A stretch of DNA of 64,000 nt from Pseudorhodobacter sp. PARRP1 (GCA_002256245.1 NKIU01000002.1:186001-250000); one strand, 5' to 3'. Shown: positions 33,098 to 42,974, counted from the stretch's first letter. Notes: generated by a model from the sequence alone, not told the origin. Program-made: numbers and translations.

Positions 33098-34903
33098 TCA
33101 GATCGGCGCGCAGGCGGCTTGGCACCAACTCAGAGCCTCTGCCGACAGGCGGGGCGTCAGTTTTGCCAGCACCTCGGCGTGGTAGTCGTTCAACCACGCG
33201 CGATCTGCCGCCGAAAGCTGATCGGCCAGAACCAAGCGGCGGTCAAACGGCACGAAGGTCAGGGTTTCAAAGCAGAGCTGATTGCGCTCGGGGTCGCCGC
33301 CTTCAAGGTGGGGGGCGGGTTGCACCACGATCAGGTTTTCCAGCCGGATGCCGAATTCGCCCTCGCGGTAATAGCCCGGCTCGTTCGACAGGATCATGCC
33401 TTGTTGCAGCGGCACCTCTGAGATGCGACTGATGCGCTGCGGGCCTTCATGCACCGACAGGAAGGCCCCGACACCGTGGCCAGTGCCGTGGTTGAAGTCT
33501 TGCCCCGCCATCCACAACGCCGCGCGCGCCAGCGGATCAAGGTCGCGGCCCGACAGGCCTGCGGGCCAGCGCACGCGGCTGATCGCGATGGTGCCTTGCA
33601 GAACCCGGGTAAAGCAGGCGCGGGCGTAATGGCCGGGGTCGCCCACCGCCATGGTGCGGGTGATGTCGGTGGTGCCATCGCGGTATTGCGCGCCCGAGTC
33701 CACCAGCAGTAGTTCATTGCGGCCAATCGCGCGGTTCGACGCTTCGGTGACACGGTAGTGCATGATCGCACCGTTGGGTCCTGATCCGCAGATGGTGTCA
33801 AAGCTGATGTCGTGCAGCACGTTGGTGGCGCGGCGGAAACCTTCCAGCGCGCGCACCACGTCAATCTCGGAGAGGCCGCCCTTGGGTGTCTGGCTGTCCA
33901 GCCAACACAGAAACTCGACCATCGCTGCGCCGTCGCGCAGATGCGCCTCTCGGGTGGCCGCGATTTCGGCGGCGTTTTTACAGGCCTTGGGCAGACGGCA
34001 GGGATCATCCCCCCAAGCCACGGTGATCGCGGCTTCGGTCAGTTCGGTGGAAACCGCGAGCGGGGCGGTGCCACGATCAACCCGCACAGCCCCTTGCAAG
34101 GTGCGCAAGGCGGGCACAAAGGCCGAGACTGGGCGCAGCAGCACATCGGGGCCCAAATGCGCGCGGGTGGCGTCGTCGAATTTCGCGGCATCGGCAAACA
34201 GGGTGACATGGGCGTTTTCATGCAGGATGGCAAAGCCGTGCAGCACCGGGTTGCGTGGCACATCGGCACCCCGGATGTTCAAAAGCCAGCACAGGCTGTC
34301 GGGCAGGGTGATCACCGCCGCCGATTGGCCTTGCGCGTGCAAGGCGGCGGCAAGGCGGGTGCGCTTGTCTGCGCTGGTCTCGCCCGCAAGGCTGTCGGGA
34401 TGGGCAAAGGCAAGGCCCATCGGGGCTGCGGGCTGGTCGGGCCAGATGCGGTCAATCTGGTTGGCGATAGGTTGCAGGATGATGCCGGTGCCTTCGACGG
34501 CGGTCTCAAGCTTGGCGATCTCATCTGCGGTGTGCAGCCAAGGATCAAACCCCACCACGCCCTGCGGCAGGTGCTGCTTCAGCCAAGCGCCCGCGCTGAC
34601 CTCGGGCCACGGCACCGGCGTGAAATGCGCAAGGTCAACCTGACCCTTGACTTGCGTGCGGTAGCGCCCGTCGATGAACACGCCCGCGATCGTGGGCAAC
34701 ACGATGCAGAACCCTGCCGACCCGGTAAACCCCGTCAACCACTGCAACCGCTCATCCCGGGCGGCGACGTATTCGCCCTGATGCGCATCGGCGCGCGGTA
34801 TCAGAAAACCCGACACCCCCTCGGCGGCCAGAACCTGCCGCAGCGCCGCCAATCGCGCAGGGCCTTGGGCAGGATCGGCATGGGTGTCAAAGCTTTGAAA
34901 CAT
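33098..34903 (-). CDS. pepP: Xaa-Pro aminopeptidase (M24, aminopeptidase P type)
   Basis: The ATG at 34903 is preferred, as AGAGG directly abuts the earlier ATG at 34909. The 601-aa enzyme has two creatinase-like N-terminal domains and the C-terminal pita-bread domain. Metal ligands are visible: Asp in LLLVDSGAQY and DGTTDITRT, His in GHGTGHGVGAFLSVHEGP, Glu in SNEPGYY and LENLIVV. The length and C-terminal extension match the long eukaryote-like aminopeptidase P of alphaproteobacteria. It removes N-terminal residues before Pro in the cytoplasm. Confidence 0.93.
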   Translation of the reverse strand: MFQSFDTHADPAQGPARLAALRQVLAAEGVSGFLIPRADAHQGEYVAARDERLQWLTGFTGSAGFCIVLPTIAGVFIDGRYRTQVKGQVDLAHFTPVPWPEVSAGAWLKQHLPQGVVGFDPWLHTADEIAKLETAVEGTGIILQPIANQIDRIWPDQPAAPMGLAFAHPDSLAGETSADKRTRLAAALHAQGQSAAVITLPDSLCWLLNIRGADVPRNPVLHGFAILHENAHVTLFADAAKFDDATRAHLGPDVLLRPVSAFVPALRTLQGAVRVDRGTAPLAVSTELTEAAITVAWGDDPCRLPKACKNAAEIAATREAHLRDGAAMVEFLCWLDSQTPKGGLSEIDVVRALEGFRRATNVLHDISFDTICGSGPNGAIMHYRVTEASNRAIGRNELLLVDSGAQYRDGTTDITRTMAVGDPGHYARACFTRVLQGTIAISRVRWPAGLSGRDLDPLARAALWMAGQDFNHGTGHGVGAFLSVHEGPQRISRISEVPLQQGMILSNEPGYYREGEFGIRLENLIVVQPAPHLEGGDPERNQLCFETLTFVPFDRRLVLADQLSAADRAWLNDYHAEVLAKLTPRLSAEALSWCQAACAPI

Positions 34904-34950
34904 GGTCATCCTCTCTGCTCAAATATCCTCGGGGTGAGCGCGGCACGCGC

Positions 34951-34968
34951 GAGGGGGCGAGCCCCCTC
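34951..34968 (-). terminator. Hairpin after cobT
   Basis: GAGGGGGC (34951-34958) and GCCCCCTC (34961-34968) form an 8-bp perfect stem with a two-base loop, reaching into the last base of the cobT stop codon. A G+C-rich hairpin without T run. Confidence 0.5.
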
Positions 34969-36839
34969 TACCCGGCCTTCCGCATTCCCAAGGCCTTGGC
35001 GCGTTTGCGCGGATCAACCTCGAACAGACCGGCGAGTTGCTCTGTCATCGCACCCGCAAGTTGTTCGACATCGGTGATGGTGACAGCGCGCTGGTAATAG
35101 CGGGTCACATCATGGCCGATGCCGATGGCGATCAGTTCCACGGCCTTCTTGCGTTCGACCATCGCGATCACGTCACGCAGGTGTTTTTCAAGGAAATTCG
35201 CGGGGTTGACCGACAGGGTGGAATCATCAACCGGCGCGCCGTCGGAGATTACCATCAGGATGCGGCGGGCTTCGGGGCGGGCGGTCATGCGGCGGTGCGC
35301 CCATTCCAAGGCCTCGCCGTCGATGTTTTCCTTCAAAAGGCCCTCTTTCATCATCAGGCCCAGATTGGGGCGCACGCGACGCCAGGGCGCGTCGGCGGAT
35401 TTGTAGATGATGTGGCGCAGATCGTTCAGGCGGCCCGGTTGCTGGACGCGGCCTTGGGCCAGCCAGCGTTCGCGGCTTTGCCCACCCTTCCACGCGCGGG
35501 TGGTGAAGCCGAGGATTTCGACCTTGACCGAGCAGCGTTCCAGCGTGCGCGCCAGCACATCGGCGCAGATGGCGGCGATGGAGATCGGGCGGCCGCGCAT
35601 GGAGCCGGAGTTGTCGATCAGCAGCGTCACGCAAGTGTCGCGGAATTCGGTGTCTTTTTCCTGTTTGAAGCTGAGCGGTGTGGTCGGGTTGGCGATGACG
35701 CGGGCGAGGCGGCCTGCGTCCAGCGTGCCTTCTTCCAGATCGAACAGCCACGAGCGGTTTTGCTGGGCCTGCAAGCGGCGTTGCAGCTTGTTGGCAAGGC
35801 GGCTGACCGCGCCTTTCAGCGGTTCCAACTGCTGATCGAGATAGGCGCGCAGGCGTTCCAACTCAGCCGGTTCGGCGAGGTCTTCGGCTTTGATTTCTTC
35901 ATCAAAATCCGTGGTATAGACGGTATAGTTCGGATCGGCGTCGGAATAGGGCGCGGGCGGGGGCGGGTCCAGCGGAGCCTCGCCCTCGGGCAGTTCGGCC
36001 TCGTCGCCCTGCTCCATATCCGCCGAGTCTTCCATGGTGACTTGGGCTTGGGATTGGTCTTGCTGGTCTTCTTGGCTTTGCTCGGGCGAGGCCTCGGACT
36101 CCTCGGAATCCTGCTCATCAGAGCCTTCGCTGTCGGGCGCGTCTTGGTCTTCTTGCGCTTCGTCGCCAGAGTCGTCTTCATCGGGCAGATCAGGGTCGTC
36201 GCCCAACTGGTCGCCATAGCCAAGGTCCGAGATCACCTTGCGGGCAAGGCGGGCGAAAGCGGCCTGATTGTCGAGCACATCATCAAGGCTGTCGAGCGTG
36301 CCCGCGGCCTGGCCCTCGATGAAATCGCGCCACATCTCCATGACGTTGGCGGCGCCTTTCGGCATGTCGCGGCCTGTCGCGAGATGGCGGACAAGGTAGC
36401 CTGCGGCGACGGATAGCGGCGCATCTTCGCGCTTGGTGATGCTGGAATAGCCTTTGCGATCCGCCTCATAGGCGATTTTGGCATCAATGTTGCCTGCGGT
36501 GCCGGGCATGGCGCGGGCACCCACAGCCTCACACCGGGCGGTTTCCATCGCGTCATAGATTTCACGCGCAAGCGGGCCAGTGGGGGCGTATTTCGTCGCG
36601 GTGGATTCGTTGTGGAACTTGCGGCGCAACGCAAAGGCGTCTGCGGTGCCACGGGCCAGCAACACCTCATCCCGGGTCATTCGGCGGCTGACTTGCGGCA
36701 GGCGGATGCCTTCCTTGTTCATGCCCGCCGGATCGACCGAATAGGTCACCGTCATTTCGGGATCGTTCGCCATGGTCTTGGTGGCCTCGGCGAGGGCCTT
36801 TTTGAACGGATCGGCGGGGTTGTCGGTGGGTTTGGTCAT
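34968..36839 (-). CDS. cobT: Aerobic cobaltochelatase subunit CobT
   Basis: The 623-aa protein opens [20 protein letters not shown]. It has a helical N-terminal region, a long very acidic linker (about residues 210-300, rich in Asp, Glu, Ser and Gln), and a C-terminal VWA domain with [14 protein letters not shown] near 420. CobT forms a complex with the AAA ATPase CobS, and together with CobN they insert cobalt into hydrogenobyrinate diamide. In this genome cobS lies upstream on the same strand but is separated by the opposite-facing hicAB genes, so cobT needs its own promoter in 36840-36905 or read-through across hicAB. Confidence 0.95.
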   Translation of the reverse strand: MTKPTDNPADPFKKALAEATKTMANDPEMTVTYSVDPAGMNKEGIRLPQVSRRMTRDEVLLARGTADAFALRRKFHNESTATKYAPTGPLAREIYDAMETARCEAVGARAMPGTAGNIDAKIAYEADRKGYSSITKREDAPLSVAAGYLVRHLATGRDMPKGAANVMEMWRDFIEGQAAGTLDSLDDVLDNQAAFARLARKVISDLGYGDQLGDDPDLPDEDDSGDEAQEDQDAPDSEGSDEQDSEESEASPEQSQEDQQDQSQAQVTMEDSADMEQGDEAELPEGEAPLDPPPPAPYSDADPNYTVYTTDFDEEIKAEDLAEPAELERLRAYLDQQLEPLKGAVSRLANKLQRRLQAQQNRSWLFDLEEGTLDAGRLARVIANPTTPLSFKQEKDTEFRDTCVTLLIDNSGSMRGRPISIAAICADVLARTLERCSVKVEILGFTTRAWKGGQSRERWLAQGRVQQPGRLNDLRHIIYKSADAPWRRVRPNLGLMMKEGLLKENIDGEALEWAHRRMTARPEARRILMVISDGAPVDDSTLSVNPANFLEKHLRDVIAMVERKKAVELIAIGIGHDVTRYYQRAVTITDVEQLAGAMTEQLAGLFEVDPRKRAKALGMRKAG

Positions 36840-36905
36840 TTATGCGATCCGGTCTTGACGAAGGCGATTTTTTCGCCATTTATATACACACGAAAGCGGG
36901 GTGCT

Positions 36906-37106
36906 ATGGCCATTCTTACCAACAGCCGTGACATCATCCGCAGGCTTGAGGCCGAAGGTTGGGTGCTGGTTGGATCGAAGGGTTCGCATCACAAATTCCG
37001 CAAAGACGGGCAGAACGTGATTGTTCCGCACCCGAAGAAAGACTTGCCACTTGGCACTGCGCGCAGCATCGCCCGCGTTGCAGGCTGGCTAAAGGAGATG
37101 CCATGA
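36906..37106 (+). CDS. hicA: HicA-family mRNA interferase toxin
   Basis: The 66-aa protein is a typical HicA: MAILTNSRDIIRRLEAEGW, then the catalytic His region GSKGSHHKFRKDG and VPHPKKDLPLGTARSIAR, a double-stranded-RNA-binding-like fold. Type II HicA toxins cleave mRNA. It overlaps hicB by ATGA, so toxin and antitoxin are co-translated. The start lies 67 bp from the divergent cobT start, so a shared A+T-rich region (36840-36905) must serve both. Confidence 0.92.
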   Translation: MAILTNSRDIIRRLEAEGWVLVGSKGSHHKFRKDGQNVIVPHPKKDLPLGTARSIARVAGWLKEMP

Positions 37107-37495
37107 AAACCTATCTTGCACTGGTTCACAAGGACGCGGGAAGCGCTTACGGTCTGAGTTTCCCGGATTTGCCGGGATGCTTTGCTGCGGCGGACAGCGA
37201 AAGCGATATTCTGCGGGCGGGTGTTGAGGCGTTGGAGTTGTGGTTTGAGGATGAAGATGCCGTTGACCCGCGCGGGCCGGAGGCGATCGCGCGCGAAGTG
37301 GCGGGTGATCTGGCGGCTGGAGCATTCTTGATCGCGGTGCCGTTGGTGCAACCGCAAAGCCGTCAGAAGCGGGTGAATATCAGCTTGGATGCAGGCACTT
37401 TGAGCGCCATCGACAGCGCCGCAGACGGGCTGGGACTGACCCGATCCGGCTATCTTGCCATGGCCGCGCTGAATGAAATCAGGGGCGGGCATTAG
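37103..37495 (+). CDS. hicB: HicB-family antitoxin
   Basis: The 130-aa protein has the N-terminal HicB fold (YLALVHKDAGSAYGLSFPDL, PGCFAAADSESDIL, EALELWFED). A C-terminal ribbon-helix-helix DNA-binding part follows (KRVNISLDAGTLSAIDSAAD, then GYLAMAALNEI). It neutralises HicA and probably represses the operon. AGGAG lies before its ATG inside hicA. It converges on cobS, whose stop is 68 bp away. Confidence 0.92.
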   Translation: MKTYLALVHKDAGSAYGLSFPDLPGCFAAADSESDILRAGVEALELWFEDEDAVDPRGPEAIAREVAGDLAAGAFLIAVPLVQPQSRQKRVNISLDAGTLSAIDSAADGLGLTRSGYLAMAALNEIRGGH

Positions 37496-37563
37496 CGGGG
37501 GACGGTTGGTTTGGTCATGATCTGTCCGGTTCTGGGGAAGGTGCGTGAAATCGCGCACCCTAC

Positions 37564-38538
37564 CTATTTCATCGCCATGCTCGCCGCAGACTCGGGCAGT
37601 TCTTCCGCAAAACAGCGCTGGTAGAATTCGGCGACGGTCTGACGCTCCAATTCATCGCATTTGTTCAGGAACGACAGGCGGAAGGCGTATCCGACGTTGC
37701 GGAAGATCTCGGCGTTTTCGGCCCAGTTCAGCACGGTGCGGGGCGACATCACGGTGGAGAGATCGCCGTTCATGAACGCTGTGCGGGTGAGGTCAGCCAC
37801 CGTCACCATCTGGCTGATCTTCTTGCGGCCCTCGGCGGTGTTGTAATGTGGGCGCTTGGCCAGAACGATGGCGGCTTCGGCGTTGTGGCTGAGGTAGTTC
37901 AGGGTAGCCACAAGGCTCCAACGGTCCATCTGGGCCTGGTTGATCTGCTGGGTGCCGTGGTAAAGACCGGTGGTGTCGCCCAAGCCCACGGTGTTGGCGG
38001 TGGCGAACAGGCGGAAGGACGGGTGCGGGGTGATGATCTCGTTCTGATCGAGCAGGGTCAGCTTGCCGTCATGCTCCAGCACGCGCTGGATCACGAACAT
38101 CACATCGGCGCGGCCTGCGTCGTATTCATCGAACACGATGGCAACAGGGTTGCGCAGCGCCCACGGCAGGATGCCTTCGTGGAATTCGGTGACTTGCTTG
38201 CCGTCGCGCAGCTTGATCGCATCCTTGCCGATCAGGTCGATCCGGCTGATGTGGCTATCAAGGTTCACGCGGACGGTCGGCCAGTTCAGCCGCGCGCCAA
38301 CCTGTTCGATATGCGTCGATTTGCCCGTGCCGTGATAGCCTTGGATCATCACGCGGCGGTTGTAGGCATAGCCTGCCAGAATCGCCAGAGTGGTGTCGGG
38401 GTCGAATTTATAGGTGGGATCAATCGCGGGCACGCGGTCGGTGGCTTCGGCGAACCCCTTCACCTTCATATCGGTGTCGATCCCGAAGACCTCGCGGACC
38501 GAGATTTCTTCGGTGGGTTTCATAATCATATCTGCCAT
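37564..38538 (-). CDS. cobS: Aerobic cobaltochelatase subunit CobS (AAA+ ATPase)
   Basis: The 324-aa protein starts [20 protein letters not shown]. It has a Walker A motif GYHGTGKST, Walker [11 protein letters not shown] and the sensor-like [20 protein letters not shown], all highly conserved in CobS. It powers cobalt insertion with CobT and CobN in aerobic B12 synthesis. Usually cobT follows directly; here hicAB lies between. I see no B12 riboswitch in the short region upstream (38539-38734). Confidence 0.96.
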   Translation of the reverse strand: MADMIMKPTEEISVREVFGIDTDMKVKGFAEATDRVPAIDPTYKFDPDTTLAILAGYAYNRRVMIQGYHGTGKSTHIEQVGARLNWPTVRVNLDSHISRIDLIGKDAIKLRDGKQVTEFHEGILPWALRNPVAIVFDEYDAGRADVMFVIQRVLEHDGKLTLLDQNEIITPHPSFRLFATANTVGLGDTTGLYHGTQQINQAQMDRWSLVATLNYLSHNAEAAIVLAKRPHYNTAEGRKKISQMVTVADLTRTAFMNGDLSTVMSPRTVLNWAENAEIFRNVGYAFRLSFLNKCDELERQTVAEFYQRCFAEELPESAASMAMK

Positions 38539-38734
38539 TGCCCGTCGCCCATATCAAACTGGCGGGCCAACACTGTCCGTTGGGGCCCGCGATCCTATCT
38601 GTTTGTGGAACATAACGGGCAGGGCTGCAAGGGCAAGGGACGACACGAAAGGACGTATCTGCGCCTTGGTGAAACTTATCGCCACGCCCTTGCGTTGTTA
38701 GGATACAATGACCGGACCTGATAGGAGAAACGCC

Positions 38735-39190
38735 ATGCGCCGCCGCAGTTTTCTAGGCTCTGTTGCCCTGCTTGCCTTTGCGCCGCCGTTGCGGGCCGAG
38801 ACGTTTGAAGTCAAGCTGACCGAGGCCGAATGGCGCGCCAAGCTGAGCGATGCCGCCTACGCCGTGCTGCGCGAGGAGGATACCGAGCGGGCAGGCTCCA
38901 GCCCGCTGAACGACGAGCATCGCCGCGGCACCTTCCTGTGCGCGGGCTGTGATTTGCCGGTTTACGCGTCAGAGACCAAGTTTGACAGCGGCACCGGCTG
39001 GCCATCGTTCTATGAGCCGATCAAGGGCGCGATTGGCACCAAAGAGGACAACACGCTGTTTTCCACCCGGACGGAAGTGCATTGCCGCCGCTGTGGCGGC
39101 CATTTGGGGCATGTGTTCAACGATGGCCCGCCGCCCACGGGGCTGGGCTATTGCATGAATGGGGTGGCGCTAAAGTTTGTTCCGGCTTGA
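38735..39190 (+). CDS. msrB: Peptide-methionine (R)-S-oxide reductase MsrB, exported
   Basis: The start at 38735 has AGGAG seven bases upstream. The 151-aa protein begins MRRRSFLGSVALLAFAPPLRA, a twin-arginine-like signal peptide, so it probably works in the periplasm. The MsrB domain has zinc Cys pairs (LCAGCDLPVY, CRRCGGHLGH), the substrate loop GTGWPSFYEPI and the catalytic Cys in YCMNGVALKF (relatives have CMNS/CINS, here Gly follows Asn). It reduces oxidised Met residues. Confidence 0.93.
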   Translation: MRRRSFLGSVALLAFAPPLRAETFEVKLTEAEWRAKLSDAAYAVLREEDTERAGSSPLNDEHRRGTFLCAGCDLPVYASETKFDSGTGWPSFYEPIKGAIGTKEDNTLFSTRTEVHCRRCGGHLGHVFNDGPPPTGLGYCMNGVALKFVPA

Positions 39191-39276
39191 TGCAGGCGGG
39201 ATAGACAGGCGATTGCCGCAGGTTTACCGATAGGGCCAAGCGGGAACATGCCCGTGCCTTGTTCGGAGTGCCTGCA

Positions 39277-40080
39277 GTGGCCAAACCCGCCTCGCCTTTG
39301 ACGATTTCCGCTACCGCTGCCCTGCAACGGCTGCTGGACGGCCCGCCCGATGTGGCAAGGTTAGAGCAGGCGTTCCGGCATTTGGCCAAATGGCGATCCG
39401 AGTTGATTTCCAACACTTTGGCCGAACGCTCGGGCACCAAGGTTTTGTCGGGGCCATTCAAGGGGATGGATTATCCGGTGCGGGCCTCGGAAGGTTCGCG
39501 GTCGGCGCGGCTGTTGGGGGCCTATGAGGCCGGGCTTGCGCCGGTGATCGAGGAAATCGTGACCAGGGCCTATCCGGTGGTGATCGACGTGGGCTCGGCC
39601 GAGGGGTATTACGCGGTGGGTCTGGCGCGGCGGTTGCCGAAAGCGCGGGTGCTGGCGCGCGATGCCAACCCGCGGGCGCAGGCTTTGTGTGCGGCGCTGG
39701 CGGCGGCGAATGGCGTGGCCGATCGGGTGGAGATTGGCGGGCTGATGGCGCATGCCGATTTCGATCTGTGCAGTGCGCAGAAAACGCTGGTGGTTTGCGA
39801 TATCGAGGGGGCCGAGGCCGAGTTGCTGGACCCGGTGCGCGCGCCCGGTCTGCGCGCGGCGGATATTCTGGTCGAGGCACATGATTGTATGCACCACGGC
39901 CTGAGCCATACGCTGGTCGAGCGGTTCAAGGCGACGCATCGCATCCGGGTGATCGGGCGGCATCTGGACGATTCCGGCCTGCCCGACTGGATGGAGGCTT
40001 TGTCTGATCTCGATCGGCTGGTGGCCTTGTGGGAATGGCGCACTGGCCCGACGCCGTGGCTGTGGATGGTGAAGAAATGA
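39277..40080 (+). CDS. SAM-dependent methyltransferase-like protein, paired with a glycosyltransferase
   Basis: A GTG start at 39277 is chosen for GGAG eight bases upstream (a TTG at 39259 is open too). The 267-aa protein has a Rossmann methyltransferase motif I, VIDVGSAEGYYAVGLARRL, and a later acidic motif VVCDIEGAEAELLDP typical of FkbM-like enzymes. The C-terminal part is variable. Its stop overlaps the next glycosyltransferase start by ATGA, so both probably act on a surface glycan or glycolipid. Confidence 0.75.
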   Translation: MAKPASPLTISATAALQRLLDGPPDVARLEQAFRHLAKWRSELISNTLAERSGTKVLSGPFKGMDYPVRASEGSRSARLLGAYEAGLAPVIEEIVTRAYPVVIDVGSAEGYYAVGLARRLPKARVLARDANPRAQALCAALAAANGVADRVEIGGLMAHADFDLCSAQKTLVVCDIEGAEAELLDPVRAPGLRAADILVEAHDCMHHGLSHTLVERFKATHRIRVIGRHLDDSGLPDWMEALSDLDRLVALWEWRTGPTPWLWMVKK

Positions 40081-41741
40081 GCGCAGAACGCAACGCGGCA
40101 ATCTGGTATGCGCAGGATGGTTTTGATCCGGCGGCCAAGGGGATCAATGGCCGCAGGGTGGCCGGAGAGTCGTTTCTGAAGGGTTTTCTGCGCCACGCTG
40201 ATGTAGAGGAATTCGTGCTGTTGTCGCATGGCGCGGGCGAAATTGAGCCGGTGAAGGCCTTGGCCGCCGAATTGCGCCCCGGCAAGCCGGTGCGTCACGC
40301 GCCCCTGCTGCGGCCCCATACGATTGCACCGCTGCAAACCGTGTTTTTCCCCAGCCCGAACTACATTCAGGAAAGCTGGCGGCGCGCGCCCTACGGCACC
40401 GGGGCGTGGTCGATTTGCGGTATCACCCACACCACCTCGACCCATGCGGTGATGCAGGGGTTTTTCGATCTGCGCATGGCCCCGGTGACGGAATGGGATG
40501 CGGTGATCTGCACCAGCCAATCGGTGCTGGCCTCGGTCAGCTATCAGATGGACCGGATTGACGCGCATATCAGCGGCCATCTGAAAGCCACGCCGCCGCC
40601 GCGCCCGATGCTGCCGGTGATCCCGCTGGGGGTGCATTGTGCCGATTTCGCGCCGGAGGCCGAGAAGGGTGCGGCGCTGCGGGCGCGGCTGGGGGCAGGG
40701 CCGGATGACGTGGTGTTCACCACCATCGCGCGGCTGACCCCGCATGAAAAATTCGATCCGCTGCCGATTTATCTGGCGATGCAGGCGGCCCAGCGGCAAC
40801 TGCCGGGGCAAAAGCTGTTCGTGGCGTTCTGCGGCCAGTTCCGCGACGACTATTCGCGCAAGGTCTTCACCGAGGGCGCGGCCAAGCTGATGCCGGATGT
40901 GGGGTTTGCGCTATTGGACGGGGCCTCGGCGGATGATCGCAAGGCGGCGCTGTCGGGCGCGGATGTGTTCATGTTTCTGATTGATAACATTCAGGAAACC
41001 TTTGGTTTGGCTCCGCTGGAGGGCATGGCTGCGGGTCTGCCTTTGCTGGTGTCAGACTGGGACGGGATGCGCGACACGGTGTCCGAAGATGTCGGTTTCC
41101 GCATCACCACCCGCACGCTGCCGGGGCAATACTACGCACAAGAGGCGCTGCGCTATCAGGGCGGCACTGACAGTTACGTGCAGTATTGCGCGGCGACCTC
41201 GGCGCTGACCGAGTTGGATTTGCCGGAACTGACGGCGCGGATTTTGCAGCTTTCGCGCGACCCTGATCTGCGCCGCCGTATGGGGGCGGCGGGGCGTGCG
41301 CGGGTGCAGGCGCTTTATGATTGGGCGCAGGTGGTGCCGCAGATGCAGGCGCTGTGGGCCGAGCAAGACGCGCGCCGCAAGGCTTCGGTCGCAGCGTCGC
41401 GGCGCTATATGGCCGATGCCTTGCCGATTGCGCCCTCGCCGATGCATCTGTTTGGCAGTTATCCGACCGAGCAGGTGACTTTCGCGAAATCCCGGCTGGT
41501 GCTGGCCGACCCCACCGGACGCCCCAGCCTTGCCGATGTGCTGGCGGCGCGCAACTATCAGGGGTTGAAACGGATGTTCGCAGCCCCGGATCATATCGCC
41601 CAAGTGCTGCGCGCGATTATCGCGGCGGGCGCTGCGGGCTGCGATCTGGCCCAGCTTGAGGCGGCATCGGGGCTAAAGGGTGCCCCGGTCGAGCGGATTG
41701 CGATCTGGCTGCTGAAATATGGCTTCGTGCGGCGGGCGTGA
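40077..41741 (+). CDS. Glycosyltransferase, GT4-like
   Basis: The 554-aa product starts with the ATG overlapping the methyltransferase stop (MSAERNAAIWYAQDGF). The C-terminal Rossmann half shows the GT4 pattern: FTTIARLTPHEKFDPL, then the nucleotide-sugar-binding EX7E motif ETFGLAPLEGMAAGLPLLVSD. After it comes a 150-residue helical extension that includes SPMHLFGSYP. It transfers a sugar in synthesis of a surface polymer; the acceptor is unknown. Confidence 0.85.
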   Translation: MSAERNAAIWYAQDGFDPAAKGINGRRVAGESFLKGFLRHADVEEFVLLSHGAGEIEPVKALAAELRPGKPVRHAPLLRPHTIAPLQTVFFPSPNYIQESWRRAPYGTGAWSICGITHTTSTHAVMQGFFDLRMAPVTEWDAVICTSQSVLASVSYQMDRIDAHISGHLKATPPPRPMLPVIPLGVHCADFAPEAEKGAALRARLGAGPDDVVFTTIARLTPHEKFDPLPIYLAMQAAQRQLPGQKLFVAFCGQFRDDYSRKVFTEGAAKLMPDVGFALLDGASADDRKAALSGADVFMFLIDNIQETFGLAPLEGMAAGLPLLVSDWDGMRDTVSEDVGFRITTRTLPGQYYAQEALRYQGGTDSYVQYCAATSALTELDLPELTARILQLSRDPDLRRRMGAAGRARVQALYDWAQVVPQMQALWAEQDARRKASVAASRRYMADALPIAPSPMHLFGSYPTEQVTFAKSRLVLADPTGRPSLADVLAARNYQGLKRMFAAPDHIAQVLRAIIAAGAAGCDLAQLEAASGLKGAPVERIAIWLLKYGFVRRA

Positions 41742-41747
41742 GGCCGC

Positions 41748-42380
41748 CTATTCCTTGAAGTAGCGGCTGTCCTTGATCTGATCCCAGGCCCAGACAACCT
41801 CTTGCAAACGGTCCTCGTCCGAGCGGTCGCCGCCGTTCATATCCGGGTGAAGATCTTTCACCAGGCTTTTGTATTGCTTGCGAATTTCGGCTTTTGTCCA
41901 AGTGTCGCGGGCATCCAGAATCTCAACCGCCTTGCGCTCGGTCGCGGGCAGTTTGCGGGTGGCGTTCGAGGTGGGCTTGCCGGGGTTGCGCGTGGCGTTT
42001 TCGCCCAGCAGCGACAGCGGATCATCAACCCCCAAACGGTGCCACGCGTTGCCGTCATCCTTGCGGCTGAAGGGCTTGGTCTCACGTTCCCACAGGCGGT
42101 CTTTTTCCAGCAGTTTCTGGAATTCTTCATCGGTGGCATTGCCGAAGAAATTCCACTTCAGGTTGTATTCGCGGATATGGTCGCGGCAGAACCAGAAATA
42201 TTCGTCCAGATGATCGGGGGACTTTGGCGCGCGGTATGCGCCCTTTTCCTTGCAGCCGGGATAGTCGCAGGCCTTGTTCGAGGTTTCAAACGCCCCCGAC
42301 ATGCCGCGCCGGGTGGTTTTGCGCTTGGCCTTGTCAGACGAGACGCGGATATCAAACTCAAAGGGGGGACGCGTGGACAT
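41748..42380 (-). CDS. DnaJ-domain protein
   Basis: The 210-aa protein starts at 42380 (MSTRPPFEFDIRVSSDKAKR). The N-terminal part has Cys pairs (ACDYPGCKEKGAY and FWFCRDH) that may bind zinc. The J domain lies at the very C terminus (about 150-210), with the HPD tripeptide in VKDLHPDMNGGD. It is found next to bolA and the cob genes in many Rhodobacteraceae. It probably stimulates a DnaK-type chaperone; the client is unknown. It is divergent from bolA. Confidence 0.88.
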   Translation of the reverse strand: MSTRPPFEFDIRVSSDKAKRKTTRRGMSGAFETSNKACDYPGCKEKGAYRAPKSPDHLDEYFWFCRDHIREYNLKWNFFGNATDEEFQKLLEKDRLWERETKPFSRKDDGNAWHRLGVDDPLSLLGENATRNPGKPTSNATRKLPATERKAVEILDARDTWTKAEIRKQYKSLVKDLHPDMNGGDRSDEDRLQEVVWAWDQIKDSRYFKE

Positions 42381-42452
42381 GCAGAGGCCTTTCCGAACTG
42401 AAGGCAAGACATTATAGATTTGAACGGCAGTGAGAAGGGGCAAAGGTCAAAA

Positions 42453-42704
42453 ATGAGCATTGAGAACGAGTTGATTGCGTGCCTGACGATCACTTTTTCA
42501 CCAACGCGGCTGGAGGTGGTCAATGAAAGCCACAAACACGCGGGCCACAGCGGCGATGATGGCACGGGCGAGAGCCATTTTTCGGTGCTGATCCGCTCGG
42601 AAGCCTTGGCCGCGATGAGCCGGGTGGCGCGGCACCGGGCCGTGCATAAGGCGCTTGGCGATTTGAACCAGCGCATCCACGCGCTGGCGCTGGATGTGGC
42701 GTGA
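42453..42704 (+). CDS. bolA: BolA family protein
   Basis: The 83-aa protein begins MSIENELIACLTITFSPTRL and contains the BolA core: VVNESHKHAGH, then ESHFSVLIRSEAL and RHRAVHKALGDL. BolA proteins bind monothiol glutaredoxins and iron-sulfur clusters and influence cell shape and stress response. The gene is divergent from the DnaJ-domain gene over 72 bp and is followed by a structured intergenic region with a terminator. Confidence 0.93.
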   Translation: MSIENELIACLTITFSPTRLEVVNESHKHAGHSGDDGTGESHFSVLIRSEALAAMSRVARHRAVHKALGDLNQRIHALALDVA

Positions 42705-42738
42705 CGCGAAAAGTCTTGAGAAAACGCTGGTCAGTTTG

Positions 42739-42792
42739 CCCGATTTGTCCCGCGACAAATCGGGCCGCGCCTGCCTGCCCATAGGCAGGCGC
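42739..42792. repeat. Two consecutive strong hairpins between bolA and glcB
   Basis: The first hairpin is CCCGATTTGTC (42739-42749) with GACAAATCGGG (42754-42764), an 11-bp perfect stem. The second is GCGCCTGCC (42767-42775) with GGCAGGCGC (42784-42792). They follow the bolA stop by 34 bp. They look like dispersed palindromic elements; no open frame of note lies here. Confidence 0.6.
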
Positions 42793-42895
42793 GTTCCCGC
42801 GCCCGCCCGGTCAGGCGCGCCCCGATTTACCTTGCGGTGCGATTGGCACCACGCCCCTTGCTCAACGGCGTTCCGCCTTATGAGCAACGAAGCGC

Positions 42896-42920
42896 AAAAC
42901 GCTGCCCCGCAGCGTTTTTT
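42896..42920. terminator. Bidirectional rho-independent terminator between bolA and glcB
   Basis: AAAACGCTG (42896-42904) and CAGCGTTTT (42910-42918) form a 9-bp stem with T run on the plus strand and, read in reverse, a T run on the minus strand. It fits termination of both bolA and the convergent glcB. Confidence 0.7.
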
Positions 42921-42974
42921 CGCGCTTCGGGCCAATCGCTCAAAGTCATTGCTCAGCGGAACTGAAGCGCCGCC

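Noticed and set aside
38539-38734. B12 riboswitch in front of cobS
   Set aside because: I looked for the B12-box-like sequence and the expected length of leader and saw neither.
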